20,017 nt of DNA from CAIOGI01 sp964561875 (lineage in GTDB: Bacteria; Patescibacteriota; Minisyncoccia; Phycocordibacterales; PALSA-1337): positions 1-20,017 of the forward strand of contig CAZLQL010000010.1 of NCBI GenBank assembly GCA_964561875.1, written 5' to 3'. This document shows positions 13,378-20,017 of this stretch, in pieces; positions within the stretch are counted from its first letter, which is position 1; each line of letters starts with the position of its first letter. A program made the translations under genes and the position numbers. The notes beneath the pieces are model-generated. The model saw only the letters and a list, made by a program, of their open reading frames with translations, was not told the DNA's origin and did no database searches.

Positions 13378-14595
13378 CTATTTTAGTTTTGATCTTCTTA
13401 AAAATGCTGGAACAGCACCCCAATCATCATCTTCATCAATTTTATTTTCTTTCTTCTCTTCAATTATTCTTTCTTTTTGAGGTTGAACTTGGTTTATTGA
13501 TTGTGTTTGTTGATTTTGATTTGACTGTGGTATGGTATTAAATATTCTTCCTTTCTTTTCATCTTTATTTTGTTCGTCTCTTTTCTGTCCAACACTAAAC
13601 AATGGTCCTTTCTGTTGATTCTGAGTATTTGGTAGTACACCTTCTGGAAAACCAGCAGCTATAACAGTAACTTTTACTTCATTTTTCTTGAGTTTATCAT
13701 CTCTTACTGTACCGAATATTACTTTTGCTTGTGGATCTATTGATTCTGTTATTACTTTTGCTGCATCTTGTATTTCGAACATTGTTAGATCTTCACCACC
13801 AGCAATAGAGAATAGTACTCCTTTTGCGCCAGTTATGGATACATCTAGTAATGGAGAGTTTATAGCTAGTCTAGCAGCCTCTACAGCACGATTTTCACCT
13901 GAAGCTGAACCTATACCCATAAGTGCTGAACCAGCATTTTCCATGATAGTGCGTATGTCGGCAAAGTCTATATTGATAAGTCCAGGAGTAGTTATAAGAT
14001 CGGATATTCCTTCCACTGCTTGTCTCAGAACTTCGTCACATATTGCAAATGCATTTTTTACTGTAGTATTTTTATCAATAATAGAAAGTAGGCGATCGTT
14101 TGGGATTACTATGATAGCATCAACTTCTTTTCTGAGTTCTTCAAGTGCAACTTCAGCAATTCTGGATCTTTCTTGACCTTCAAAAAAGAAAGGTTTTGTA
14201 ACAACACCTACAGTCAAAGCTCCAAGTTCTTTTGCTATACGTGCAACCACTGGACTAGCACCACTTCCTGTACCACCTCCAAATCCTCCTGCAACAAAAA
14301 CCATATCAGCACCTTTTATAGCTTCCTGAACCTCTTCTTTTGTTTCTTCTATAGCGCGCTTTCCAACTTCTGGATTCATACCTGTACCTAAACCTCTAGT
14401 TAGGTTTTTACCTATATGAATTCTTTTCTTTGCCATCGAGTGATGTAGGTCCTGTGAGTCTGTATTTATAGCAATAAAATCAACACCCTTAACCTTTGAA
14501 TTTATCATGTGGTTAACAGCGTTATTTCCTGATCCTCCGACTCCTATAACTTTGATTCGGGCAAATGCTTCTATTTCTGGCGTTATGTTAGGCAT
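13378..14595 (-). CDS. ftsZ: Cell division protein FtsZ
   Basis: 405 aa tubulin-like GTPase that forms the division ring. The nucleotide-binding G box is GGGTGSG (106-112), and the T7 catalytic loop NxDxxD is NIDFAD (208-213). The globular core ends near 315. A Gln/Asn/Lys-rich disordered linker (about 320-390) follows. The conserved tail WGAVPAFLRRSKL binds FtsA and other partners. It lies 61 bases downstream of ftsA, the classical order, and is closed by its own terminator. Confidence 0.97.
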   Translation of the reverse strand: MPNITPEIEAFARIKVIGVGGSGNNAVNHMINSKVKGVDFIAINTDSQDLHHSMAKKRIHIGKNLTRGLGTGMNPEVGKRAIEETKEEVQEAIKGADMVFVAGGFGGGTGSGASPVVARIAKELGALTVGVVTKPFFFEGQERSRIAEVALEELRKEVDAIIVIPNDRLLSIIDKNTTVKNAFAICDEVLRQAVEGISDLITTPGLINIDFADIRTIMENAGSALMGIGSASGENRAVEAARLAINSPLLDVSITGAKGVLFSIAGGEDLTMFEIQDAAKVITESIDPQAKVIFGTVRDDKLKKNEVKVTVIAAGFPEGVLPNTQNQQKGPLFSVGQKRDEQNKDEKKGRIFNTIPQSNQNQQTQSINQVQPQKERIIEEKKENKIDEDDDWGAVPAFLRRSKLK

Positions 14596-14656
14596 AAATA
14601 AGGATAAAATCGTTAGGTAGGTACATCATATCAAAGGCTTTGAAAAAGGGAAGGGG

Positions 14657-15841
14657 TTAGGGTAAAAATTGCTTAAACCAAGAAAGTATTGCCTTACCAG
14701 TCTTTGTTAAATACTGAGTGGATGTGTCTATGCTTGCTTCTTCATCTGTATTCATTCCTAGTACACACAACCCATAAGCGACTCCAAATATTGTGTCCTT
14801 ATAATTATTTTTTTCTTGTATTTTGAGTTCTACACTTGCTATTCGTGAAGGTATTTTTAAACTATCTTTTGCCAAATCTTCTATTCCTGACAATAGACTA
14901 CCGCCACCAGCAAGTATAATACCTGCAGGTAATAGACCATTTCTACTTAGTTTTTTTAAGTGACTTTCTATTAATTCAAATATATCTGAAAGTCTCGCTT
15001 CTACTATTTCCTCCAATTTTTTCCTAGAATATGAACTACCAGTTATTGCTCCGATCTTTATTTGTTCCGCTTCTTCTATTGGAACCTTTATACCGAGAGC
15101 AATATCGTTTGTTATATCACTACCTCCTATTGGTATCACTTCCATTGATACAGGAGTATTGTTTTCAAATACACTCAAACTTGTAGTTTCTGCACCAATA
15201 TTTGCGAGTACACAACCAGCGACCTTCTGTGATTTTGAAAGAGTAATAAATGAAAGTGCAATAGGTGAAGCCATAACATCTTCTACTGCAATCCCAGCTT
15301 CTTCCACAGCTTGTATAGTGTCATTTAGTTGTTGTTCTAAACATGTTATATATAGTGTTTTTACCTCAAGTTTTGTTCCTTTCATTCCCTCAGGTTTTCC
15401 TAGTACAACTTTTCCATCGATCTTATACTGAAGGGGAATATTGTGAATGATTTTTTTATTTAATATCTGATTTGCAGGTATGTCTTTTTCACACTGATCT
15501 TGAGCCTTTTTTACATCAACTAAACTAATCTCTGAATCACCTTTATATATGATAGTAGAGCTAGTAGAAACAAGACTACCTAGTCCCACACCACCTATAG
15601 AAACAAAAGCTTTTTTAACTTTTATCTGCGCCTTTTTTTCAGCTTCAAAAACAGCACGTTTTATACTGTATACAGCATCATCCATATCTACTATATATCC
15701 ATGTCTTAAACCTTTTGTTTCGGCAAAACCAGTACCTATAACTTTTGGAAAGCCTTTTTCATTTTTTTCACCTCCACGAGAAATAACCACCTTAACACTG
15801 TGTGTTCCTATATCTATACCCGTTATTATTCCTCGTGACAT
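14657..15841 (-). CDS. ftsA: Cell division protein FtsA
   Basis: 394 aa actin-like ATPase that tethers FtsZ to the membrane. The phosphate-1 motif is GIDIGTHSVKV (8-18), phosphate-2 is near ANIGAETTSL, and the adenosine motif is ILAGGGSLLSG. The C-terminal segment GKAILSWFKQFLP is the amphipathic membrane-targeting helix. Placement between ybeY and ftsZ, without ftsQ, is a reduced division cluster. No leaderless box is clear upstream, so it may be read from the rpsU-ybeY transcript. Confidence 0.96.
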   Translation of the reverse strand: MSRGIITGIDIGTHSVKVVISRGGEKNEKGFPKVIGTGFAETKGLRHGYIVDMDDAVYSIKRAVFEAEKKAQIKVKKAFVSIGGVGLGSLVSTSSTIIYKGDSEISLVDVKKAQDQCEKDIPANQILNKKIIHNIPLQYKIDGKVVLGKPEGMKGTKLEVKTLYITCLEQQLNDTIQAVEEAGIAVEDVMASPIALSFITLSKSQKVAGCVLANIGAETTSLSVFENNTPVSMEVIPIGGSDITNDIALGIKVPIEEAEQIKIGAITGSSYSRKKLEEIVEARLSDIFELIESHLKKLSRNGLLPAGIILAGGGSLLSGIEDLAKDSLKIPSRIASVELKIQEKNNYKDTIFGVAYGLCVLGMNTDEEASIDTSTQYLTKTGKAILSWFKQFLP

Positions 15842-15912
15842 TTTGATTTACAAAAAATTGAGCACCACCAAATAACCATTAAATAATATATAAATAAAAC
15901 AAAAACAGCCAA

Positions 15913-16302
15913 CTAAATTCCAAACTTCTTCCTAAACTGGATTTCTATACTCTCCATTGTACTACCATGATCGAATCCTTTCAAATGTACTAAACCGTGG
16001 ATAAATAAAAAACCTAAAAAGTTTTCGTATTTTCTTTCAAATTTTTTTGCTTCGATCTTTGTTAGGGGAATATTTATATAAATTTCTCCAGAATTTTCAC
16101 TTAATGGGAAAGAGAGTATATCAGTTGGCTTATCTATATCTCTATGTATTTTATTTAATTCCTGAATTTTTTCTTTATTTACTATAACAACAGATAGGTC
16201 ATAACCTTTTCCTAGAACAGCATCTTTCATTGAGGCAAAAGCCAAGCTTGGTAGCTTGGCTTTTGTGGTATTTACAAGATTGAAATTCTTTACCTCTGAC
16301 AT
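15913..16302 (-). CDS. ybeY: Endoribonuclease YbeY (rRNA maturation factor)
   Basis: 129 aa, at the short end of the family. The metal-binding motif is H102GLVH106LKGFDH112; TDILSFPL (60-67) is the other conserved block. It acts in 16S rRNA 3'-end processing and ribosome quality control. It starts 4 bases after rpsU and so shares its transcript. A terminator-like hairpin lies within codons 13-22. Confidence 0.93.
   Translation of the reverse strand: MSEVKNFNLVNTTKAKLPSLAFASMKDAVLGKGYDLSVVIVNKEKIQELNKIHRDIDKPTDILSFPLSENSGEIYINIPLTKIEAKKFERKYENFLGFLFIHGLVHLKGFDHGSTMESIEIQFRKKFGI
16237..16264 (-). promoter_or_regulatory. Terminator-like hairpin inside ybeY
   Basis: Perfect 11-bp stem AAAAGCCAAGC / GCTTGGCTTTT, 6-base loop, GC-rich top and a TTTT 3' end, so it looks like an intrinsic terminator on either strand. 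It lies about 40 bases into ybeY, just after rpsU. It could attenuate rpsU transcripts. Confidence 0.5.
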
Positions 16303-16306
16303 TATA

Positions 16307-16555
16307 TTATTTCTTTGAGAATCTTGCTGTTTTTTCTGGCATCTTTCCCATTTTTATCAGTTCTTGTACTTCTGCTTTTCTTTTCAAACTCTTTAGAGTT
16401 TTCTTCTTTGTTTTATAATGTGAAAGAACTCTTTCGCTATATCTTATGCTTCTTACTCTTGGGAGTATTCCAGCGCCTTGAACCTTCTTCGTAAAACGAC
16501 GAAGTGTTCCTAGACTGTTTTCGTTTCCACCTCTATTTACCTGTACATTTATCAT
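16307..16555 (-). CDS. rpsU: Small ribosomal subunit protein bS21
   Basis: 82 aa, very basic. Conserved N terminus INVQVNRGGNENSLGTLRRFTKKV, then the Arg/Lys-rich helical region (RSIRYSERVLSHYKTKKKTLKSLKRKA). It sits near the mRNA exit and the 16S 3' end in the 30S subunit. The start is fixed by a promoter whose -10 lies six bases upstream, so its mRNA is predicted to lack a leader. Confidence 0.95.
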   Translation of the reverse strand: MINVQVNRGGNENSLGTLRRFTKKVQGAGILPRVRSIRYSERVLSHYKTKKKTLKSLKRKAEVQELIKMGKMPEKTARFSKK

Positions 16556-16561
16556 ATTTGA

Positions 16562-16590
16562 AATATAACATGTGTAATTGAGCCTTGCAA
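16562..16590 (-). promoter_or_regulatory. Promoter of rpsU-ybeY, leaderless start
   Basis: On the minus strand TTGCAA, 17-base spacer ending TGT, then TATATT (complement of 16562-16567), then six bases to the ATG at 16555. It is the best complete example of the leaderless arrangement here, with both -35 and -10. Confidence 0.8.
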
Positions 16591-16612
16591 GCCCTACTAC
16601 TTCATTGCCAAT

Positions 16613-17926
16613 TTATAGCCCTTCTTCGAGCTTTTTCATGAATTTTGGTAACTCCTCTATGGTTACTACGTCTTGAGCGTGAGTGACTGCATTTCTCACA
16701 ATAATACTCTTTTCTACTGCCTCTTTTTTACCCATTATAAGTGAATAGGGTACATTTGTTTTTTCAACCAAAGATACTTGAGCACCCAAGCGATCCTTGG
16801 ATAGGGAAAGATACAGAGGAATTTTAACTTTTCTAAGTTCCTCTATAACATGCAATGAAAGTAACTTTGACTCGAAGCTGAGTTGTACAAAAGATGCAAA
16901 AGGACACTTTGCCTTGATGACTTCTTTTCTTAATTCTGGGTGTTTATTTTTAATAAGTATAGAAAGACCCACACCCTCAACTTCTTTTTTCATTCCAACC
17001 TTTTTTGATAAAGAATCGTATCTAACACCGATTGCTAGTATTTTCCTATCTTTTGACATTTTTTCACCCTCTTTCTTTATCTCTTTATCATTTTTATTTT
17101 CTACAAGCGCAAATATTGTCTCTGTACAGTATCTTTTATTTCCTATCAAGTGATTGTTTATAGTATAAGGGATCTTTAATGCTTCTAGATACTCGAGTAT
17201 TTCTTTAAAATGATTTCTACTTTTTTCTGAAAGAAAATCCATTGGTTTTGGTGCTTCAGAATTTAATTTTTTACATTTATCATTTTGACAACCCAAAAGC
17301 TCAAAAGGATCTTTCTTTAAAAGCTCTCTACATTCACTATGCATAGTATTTATATGTTTCCTGTAGTAGTTTGTAAGATCTCTTGTAAATCTCGATATAG
17401 AGTCTTTGTCTCCAATACTATTTATCTCTACATAAGTATCCTCACAACCTTCCTCCGATAAAATTTTCCTAGCAGTTTGTATAAGTGTTACTTCAGCAAT
17501 ACTGGTAGAATTTCCCATTATCTCAAGATCACAATATCTATCAACAGAACCTTTTTTGAGTGAACCTTTAAAAGGTTCTTTGAAATAGAACATTAGTGGC
17601 TGGGTCAAGTTATACATATTTTCTTCGTGATACATTCTGAGCAAAGCAACTTTTTCTTCTACATGAAGAGGTAATCTAGTCTTTTCTGAATCTTCATATT
17701 CAGCATAATCACCTTCGATAAGTGATTTTGCATTATCAAGATCGATCTTCTTTATTGCAGGACTTTGTTTAGGAATAAAACCATAATATAAAGGTATTTC
17801 TCCGATTTTATCTAAATTTTCATATTGCCTAAACTTCTTATCTTTCTTTATCTGATCTTTTTTGGCTTCTTTCTTTATTTCTTTGCTATCGATCTTTTTT
17901 ATTTCTTTCTTTTTTTGGTTTGCCAT
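16613..17926 (-). CDS. HisRS-like paralogue, probably not an aminoacyl-tRNA synthetase
   Basis: 437 aa. A Lys-rich N-terminal tail (1-35) precedes a class II synthetase-like core (about 40-330) and an anticodon-binding-type domain (about 345-430). The middle segment CRELLKKDPFELLGC...EAPKPMDFL (199-232) aligns well with the HisRS insertion region, so ancestry is clear. Three catalytic sites are altered. Motif 2 (FRYER in HisRS) reads MFYFKEP. The histidine-specific LVRGLDYY reads LIGNKRYC (260-267). The motif 3 Arg region reads GVGLSILIKNK. ATP binding and histidine activation are therefore unlikely. It may regulate or bind tRNA. It lies 10 bases after lepB. Confidence 0.75.
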   Translation of the reverse strand: MANQKKKEIKKIDSKEIKKEAKKDQIKKDKKFRQYENLDKIGEIPLYYGFIPKQSPAIKKIDLDNAKSLIEGDYAEYEDSEKTRLPLHVEEKVALLRMYHEENMYNLTQPLMFYFKEPFKGSLKKGSVDRYCDLEIMGNSTSIAEVTLIQTARKILSEEGCEDTYVEINSIGDKDSISRFTRDLTNYYRKHINTMHSECRELLKKDPFELLGCQNDKCKKLNSEAPKPMDFLSEKSRNHFKEILEYLEALKIPYTINNHLIGNKRYCTETIFALVENKNDKEIKKEGEKMSKDRKILAIGVRYDSLSKKVGMKKEVEGVGLSILIKNKHPELRKEVIKAKCPFASFVQLSFESKLLSLHVIEELRKVKIPLYLSLSKDRLGAQVSLVEKTNVPYSLIMGKKEAVEKSIIVRNAVTHAQDVVTIEELPKFMKKLEEGL

Positions 17927-17936
17927 TTTATTTTTT

Positions 17937-18509
17937 CTATTTTGTATTTTTAGTTGTCGTGCCGATATTTTCTAGTCCGGGAAATAAATTTATCTTATTG
18001 AAGGGGAACAATCTGACCAGTGGTCTACCTACAATATCTTTGCTGGGTAGTGGACCCCATGATCTTGAGTCCATACTTTCTTTTCTATTGTCTCCCATTA
18101 CAAAGTATTCTGTTTTTTCTAGTGATACCGAGAAGGTTTCGTTGCTCTTATGTGTATCACTTACATACTTGCTCTCTACTATAAAACCATTTGGATTTTC
18201 TTTATTGTAAATTGTTATAATTCCATTTTTTACTGATACTGTATCTAGAGGAAGTCCAATTATTCTCTTTATAAAAAAGGTACTCGGGTCTCTGGGATAC
18301 CTCATTACGATCACATCTTCTCTCTTTGGTTCATTAAATCTATATGAAAGCTCGTCTATTATGAGATAATCAGCAGTTTTGAAATTTGGATCCATAGAAA
18401 CTCCACTTACTACAAAAGGTTGAGCAATAAAAGTTCTTACAGGTATAACAATTACTAATGCAATGAGAGTAAACTTTATAATTTCTTTAAAGAAATTTTC
18501 TTGTTTCAT
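17937..18509 (-). CDS. lepB: Signal peptidase I
   Basis: 190 aa. One N-terminal membrane helix (about 10-28) leads to the extracytoplasmic catalytic domain. The nucleophile is Ser38 in SGVSMDP and the general base is Lys81 in FFIKRIIGLP. The box E equivalent is MGDNRKESMDSRSWG. It removes signal peptides from exported proteins, many of which are encoded here. The usual GLPGD reads GLPLD. Longer starts at 18524 (ATG) and 18551 (TTG) exist, but the best -10, TAAAAT, overlaps the former, so 18509 is preferred. Confidence 0.93.
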   Translation of the reverse strand: MKQENFFKEIIKFTLIALVIVIPVRTFIAQPFVVSGVSMDPNFKTADYLIIDELSYRFNEPKREDVIVMRYPRDPSTFFIKRIIGLPLDTVSVKNGIITIYNKENPNGFIVESKYVSDTHKSNETFSVSLEKTEYFVMGDNRKESMDSRSWGPLPSKDIVGRPLVRLFPFNKINLFPGLENIGTTTKNTK

Positions 18510-18522
18510 AAAATATGTATTC

Positions 18523-18551
18523 ATTTTAGTACGAACAAGTGTTTGACACAA
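18523..18551 (-). promoter_or_regulatory. Promoter of lepB with an SOS-like site in its spacer
   Basis: On the minus strand TTGTGT (complement of 18546-18551), 17 bases, TAAAAT (complement of 18523-18528), 13 bases before the ATG. On the plus strand the spacer reads CGAACAAGTGTTTG (18532-18545), one base short of GAACnnnnGTTC. Confidence 0.55.
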
Positions 18552-18572
18552 GATTTGTACTCATGTCACACT
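18543..18572 (+). promoter_or_regulatory. Possible promoter of pth
   Basis: TTGACA (18543-18548) is a perfect -35. After 18 bases ending TGT comes CACACT, a poor -10, six bases before the ATG at 18579. The geometry fits the leaderless pattern, but the hexamer is weak. Confidence 0.35.
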
Positions 18573-18578
18573 ATATAT

Positions 18579-19199
18579 ATGTCATACATTATCGTTGGTT
18601 TAGGCAATCCAATAAGTGAAGATAGAAAAGATAGTAAAGAAAATTACGATGGTACACGTCATAATACAGGAAGGATGATGCTTTCTTACATTGCAAAGGA
18701 ATTTTCTTTCGACGAATTTACTTTTGATAAGAAAAATAATGCAGATGTAACAAAAGGTAATATAAAAAAAGAAAAAGTAACTCTAGTTGCACCAAATACT
18801 TATATGAATAATTCTGGTAAAGCAGTGTGTGGCTATATAAAGAGTATAAAATCAGCAGAAAAGCTTGTTGTTATATATGATGACTTCAATCTGCCGCTAG
18901 GTAAGGTTAGAATTTCATACAATAGAAGTTCGGGAGGGCATAACGGTCTTGAATCAATTATAAAATCTATAAAAACTGAAGCTTTCATAAGAATTAGAGT
19001 AGGAGTTGCACCAGAAAATTCAAAAGGTGATGCAAAGATTCCACATGGAGATGATAAAATAGAAAAATTTATACTAGGTAAATTTAAACCTGAGGAATTA
19101 AAGGAATTAAAGAAAATTGAAAAGGTTGTAGCTGATGCGGTAATGTATATCGTGACTGAAGGTTGGGAAAAATCCGCTAGTATGATAAATGGGTTGTAG
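18579..19199 (+). CDS. pth: Peptidyl-tRNA hydrolase
   Basis: 206 aa. Family motifs are GLGNP (7-11, Asn10), catalytic His28 in TRHNTG, PNTYMNNSGK, the YDDFNLPLGKVR block with the catalytic Asp, and SSGGHNGLESI. It frees tRNA from stalled peptidyl-tRNA in the cytosol. An insertion of about 8 residues (ISEDRKDSKENYD) lies between GLGNP and the catalytic His. The frame opens earlier (18501), but ATG 18579 gives the canonical MSYIIVGLGNP. It is divergent from lepB across 69 bases. Confidence 0.95.
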   Translation: MSYIIVGLGNPISEDRKDSKENYDGTRHNTGRMMLSYIAKEFSFDEFTFDKKNNADVTKGNIKKEKVTLVAPNTYMNNSGKAVCGYIKSIKSAEKLVVIYDDFNLPLGKVRISYNRSSGGHNGLESIIKSIKTEAFIRIRVGVAPENSKGDAKIPHGDDKIEKFILGKFKPEELKELKKIEKVVADAVMYIVTEGWEKSASMINGL

Positions 19200-19232
19200 T
19201 TATCCCCATTTTTATAAAAAAATAGTATTTGA

Positions 19233-19250
19233 GGTGATATAATTATCACC
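19233..19250 (+). promoter_or_regulatory. Extended -10 promoter inside an operator-like palindrome
   Basis: GGTGATA-TAAT-TATCACC has perfect 7-base arms. The -10 TATAAT (19238-19243) with TGA before it lies within the palindrome, and the ATG at 19253 follows nine bases after the hexamer. It suggests a repressor site on a near-leaderless promoter. Confidence 0.6.
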
Positions 19251-19252
19251 GT

Positions 19253-20017
19253 ATGAAATTCCTAAAGAGAATTAAGACTTTTTTAATATATTCTCTAGTA
19301 ATATCTATTGTATACATTCCAAATACTAGCCTTGCTTCTTGGAGCGGTAGTGCCTATTCTCCCGGAGAAACATTAAACCCAGAATGTGCTCCTACTGATA
19401 GTGGTTGTACGGTGAGTCTTTCTTTTACTGCAAGTAGTGGAAATATTGGTATTGGTAGTACTACACCATGGGGTCAGCTATCTGTTAATCCAAATGGTAT
19501 TACTGGTCCAGCTTTTGTTGTTGGTTCTAGTACAGCTACAAGTTTTATAATTGATAATGGGGGAAGGGTTGGAATAGGTGCAAATAATTTAACTGCCACA
19601 ACTTTTGATGCGACTACACCAATCACTCAGATAGCAAGCACGTCTGCAAGTGCAGCATTATCAATAAGTAGGTATTCCAATAACTCACTAACTCCTCGTT
19701 TAATTCTTTCAAAGTCACGAGGTGCTACAATCGGCCAATTTTCAATCCTCCAGGATTCTGATCAGCTCGGACGTATTGTTTTTTCTGGTGATGATGGTAC
19801 TGATCTTGATACTGCCGGTGCATATATTCAAGGAATTGTAAGTGGCACACCAGCATCAAATTCAATGCCTACCGCACTGCAGTTTTATACTCATAATGGT
19901 ACTTCTATAGCAGAAAAAATGCGTATCACTCCAACTGGCAGTATAGGTATCGGTACCACCACTCCATTTGCTACTCTAGCTATTAACCCAACTGCAGGTA
20001 ATGCTTCAAATCAGTTT
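19253..20017 (+). CDS. Secreted fibre-like surface protein with GIGTTTP repeats (partial)
   Basis: 255 aa visible; the frame stays open to the window edge. A signal peptide ends near SLA-SW (cleavage after about residue 28). GIG-type repeats occur at 63-79 (GNIGIGSTTPWGQLSVN), 103-112 (GGRVGIGANN) and 228-245 (TGSIGIGTTTPFATLAIN). The segment at about 163-232 (QFSILQDSDQLGRIVFSGDDG ... EKMRITPTG) resembles the shaft and head modules of phage tail fibres. Such proteins are usually trimeric beta-fibres and often end in a self-cleaving chaperone, which would lie beyond the window. The probable role is host or surface attachment, by inference from context. Confidence 0.8.
   Translation, partial: MKFLKRIKTFLIYSLVISIVYIPNTSLASWSGSAYSPGETLNPECAPTDSGCTVSLSFTASSGNIGIGSTTPWGQLSVNPNGITGPAFVVGSSTATSFIIDNGGRVGIGANNLTATTFDATTPITQIASTSASAALSISRYSNNSLTPRLILSKSRGATIGQFSILQDSDQLGRIVFSGDDGTDLDTAGAYIQGIVSGTPASNSMPTALQFYTHNGTSIAEKMRITPTGSIGIGTTTPFATLAINPTAGNASNQF

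Noticed and set aside
13688..14391. Long plus-strand frames antisense to ftsZ
   Set aside because: Shadows of the ftsZ coding strand; the Ser-rich translations have no family features.
15549..15875. 108-aa plus-strand frame antisense to ftsA
   Set aside because: Shadow of a certain conserved gene, with no promoter.
16797..17153. 118-aa plus-strand frame antisense to the HisRS-like gene
   Set aside because: Shadow frame; the minus strand gives a clear domain architecture.
19200..19208. TTATCCCCA as a DnaA box
   Set aside because: One mismatch from consensus, isolated, and no cluster that would suggest an origin.
1..20017. UGA reassigned to Gly, as in Absconditabacteria
   Set aside because: All recognised genes have full family length under the standard code with GGN glycines; no in-frame TGA is needed anywhere.
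1..20017. CRISPR array, insertion sequence, attachment-site pair or defence cassette
   Set aside because: No regularly spaced direct repeats, transposase, integrase or recognisable immune gene was found in the window.

Overview
The window looks like a chromosomal segment of an AT-rich Candidate Phyla Radiation (Patescibacteria) bacterium, most likely of the Parcubacteria/Paceibacteria side. The evidence is the gene content and style: small proteins, a type IV pilin of the kind common in that group, secreted proteins built on a 'QKGF/NFxAP' signal anchor, a fibre protein with GIGTTTP repeats, and a pared-down division cluster (ybeY, ftsA, ftsZ). Placement below phylum level is inference. I see no rRNA, CRISPR array, insertion sequence, prophage or recognisable defence locus. 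No gene-free gap exceeds 300 bases; the longest is 236 bases at 2699-2934.

Layout. 1-1350: an FMN reductase, a small GC-richer orphan gene, and two divergent tRNA genes (Ser-CGA and Glu-TTC). 1412-8263 (+): mostly cell-envelope genes, comprising a Kre9-like surface protein, a pilin-like anchored protein, two further membrane or secreted proteins, DoxX, an anchored thermonuclease, a type IV prepilin, a D-Ala-D-Ala carboxypeptidase and a DUF378 protein, closed by a perfect-palindrome terminator. 8337-9624 (-): a ZIP metal transporter downstream of a PQ-loop-like protein. 9671-11820 (+): an SOS-type operon (72-aa unknown, lexA, ogt-like alkyltransferase), then tspO and a conserved unknown. 11863-18509 (-): in transcription order lepB, a degenerate HisRS paralogue, rpsU, ybeY, ftsA, ftsZ, trxB and a DUF2127 protein. 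18579-20017 (+): pth and the start of a fibre-like surface protein cut by the window edge.

The strongest non-obvious signal is promoter architecture. At least eight genes have a -10 hexamer, usually in the extended form TGnTATAAT, exactly 6 or 7 bases before the ATG, so the predicted +1 lies on or next to the start codon (leaderless mRNA). Two more have a 9-base gap. These boxes fix several starts (90, 5257, 9624, 10814). Shine-Dalgarno sequences are essentially absent except at the small gene at 779. The lexA operon is the opposite case: a full promoter with a GAACGTATGTTC box in its spacer and a leader of about 28 bases. All 27 complete genes end in TAA (16) or TAG (11), never TGA.

How the genes fit together: lexA and ogt form a damage-response unit. 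FtsA and FtsZ are the divisome core, beside ribosome maturation and translation genes (ybeY, rpsU, pth) and signal peptidase I. The pilin, the anchored nuclease and the many surface proteins suit an episymbiont that attaches to hosts and scavenges DNA; that last point is inference.
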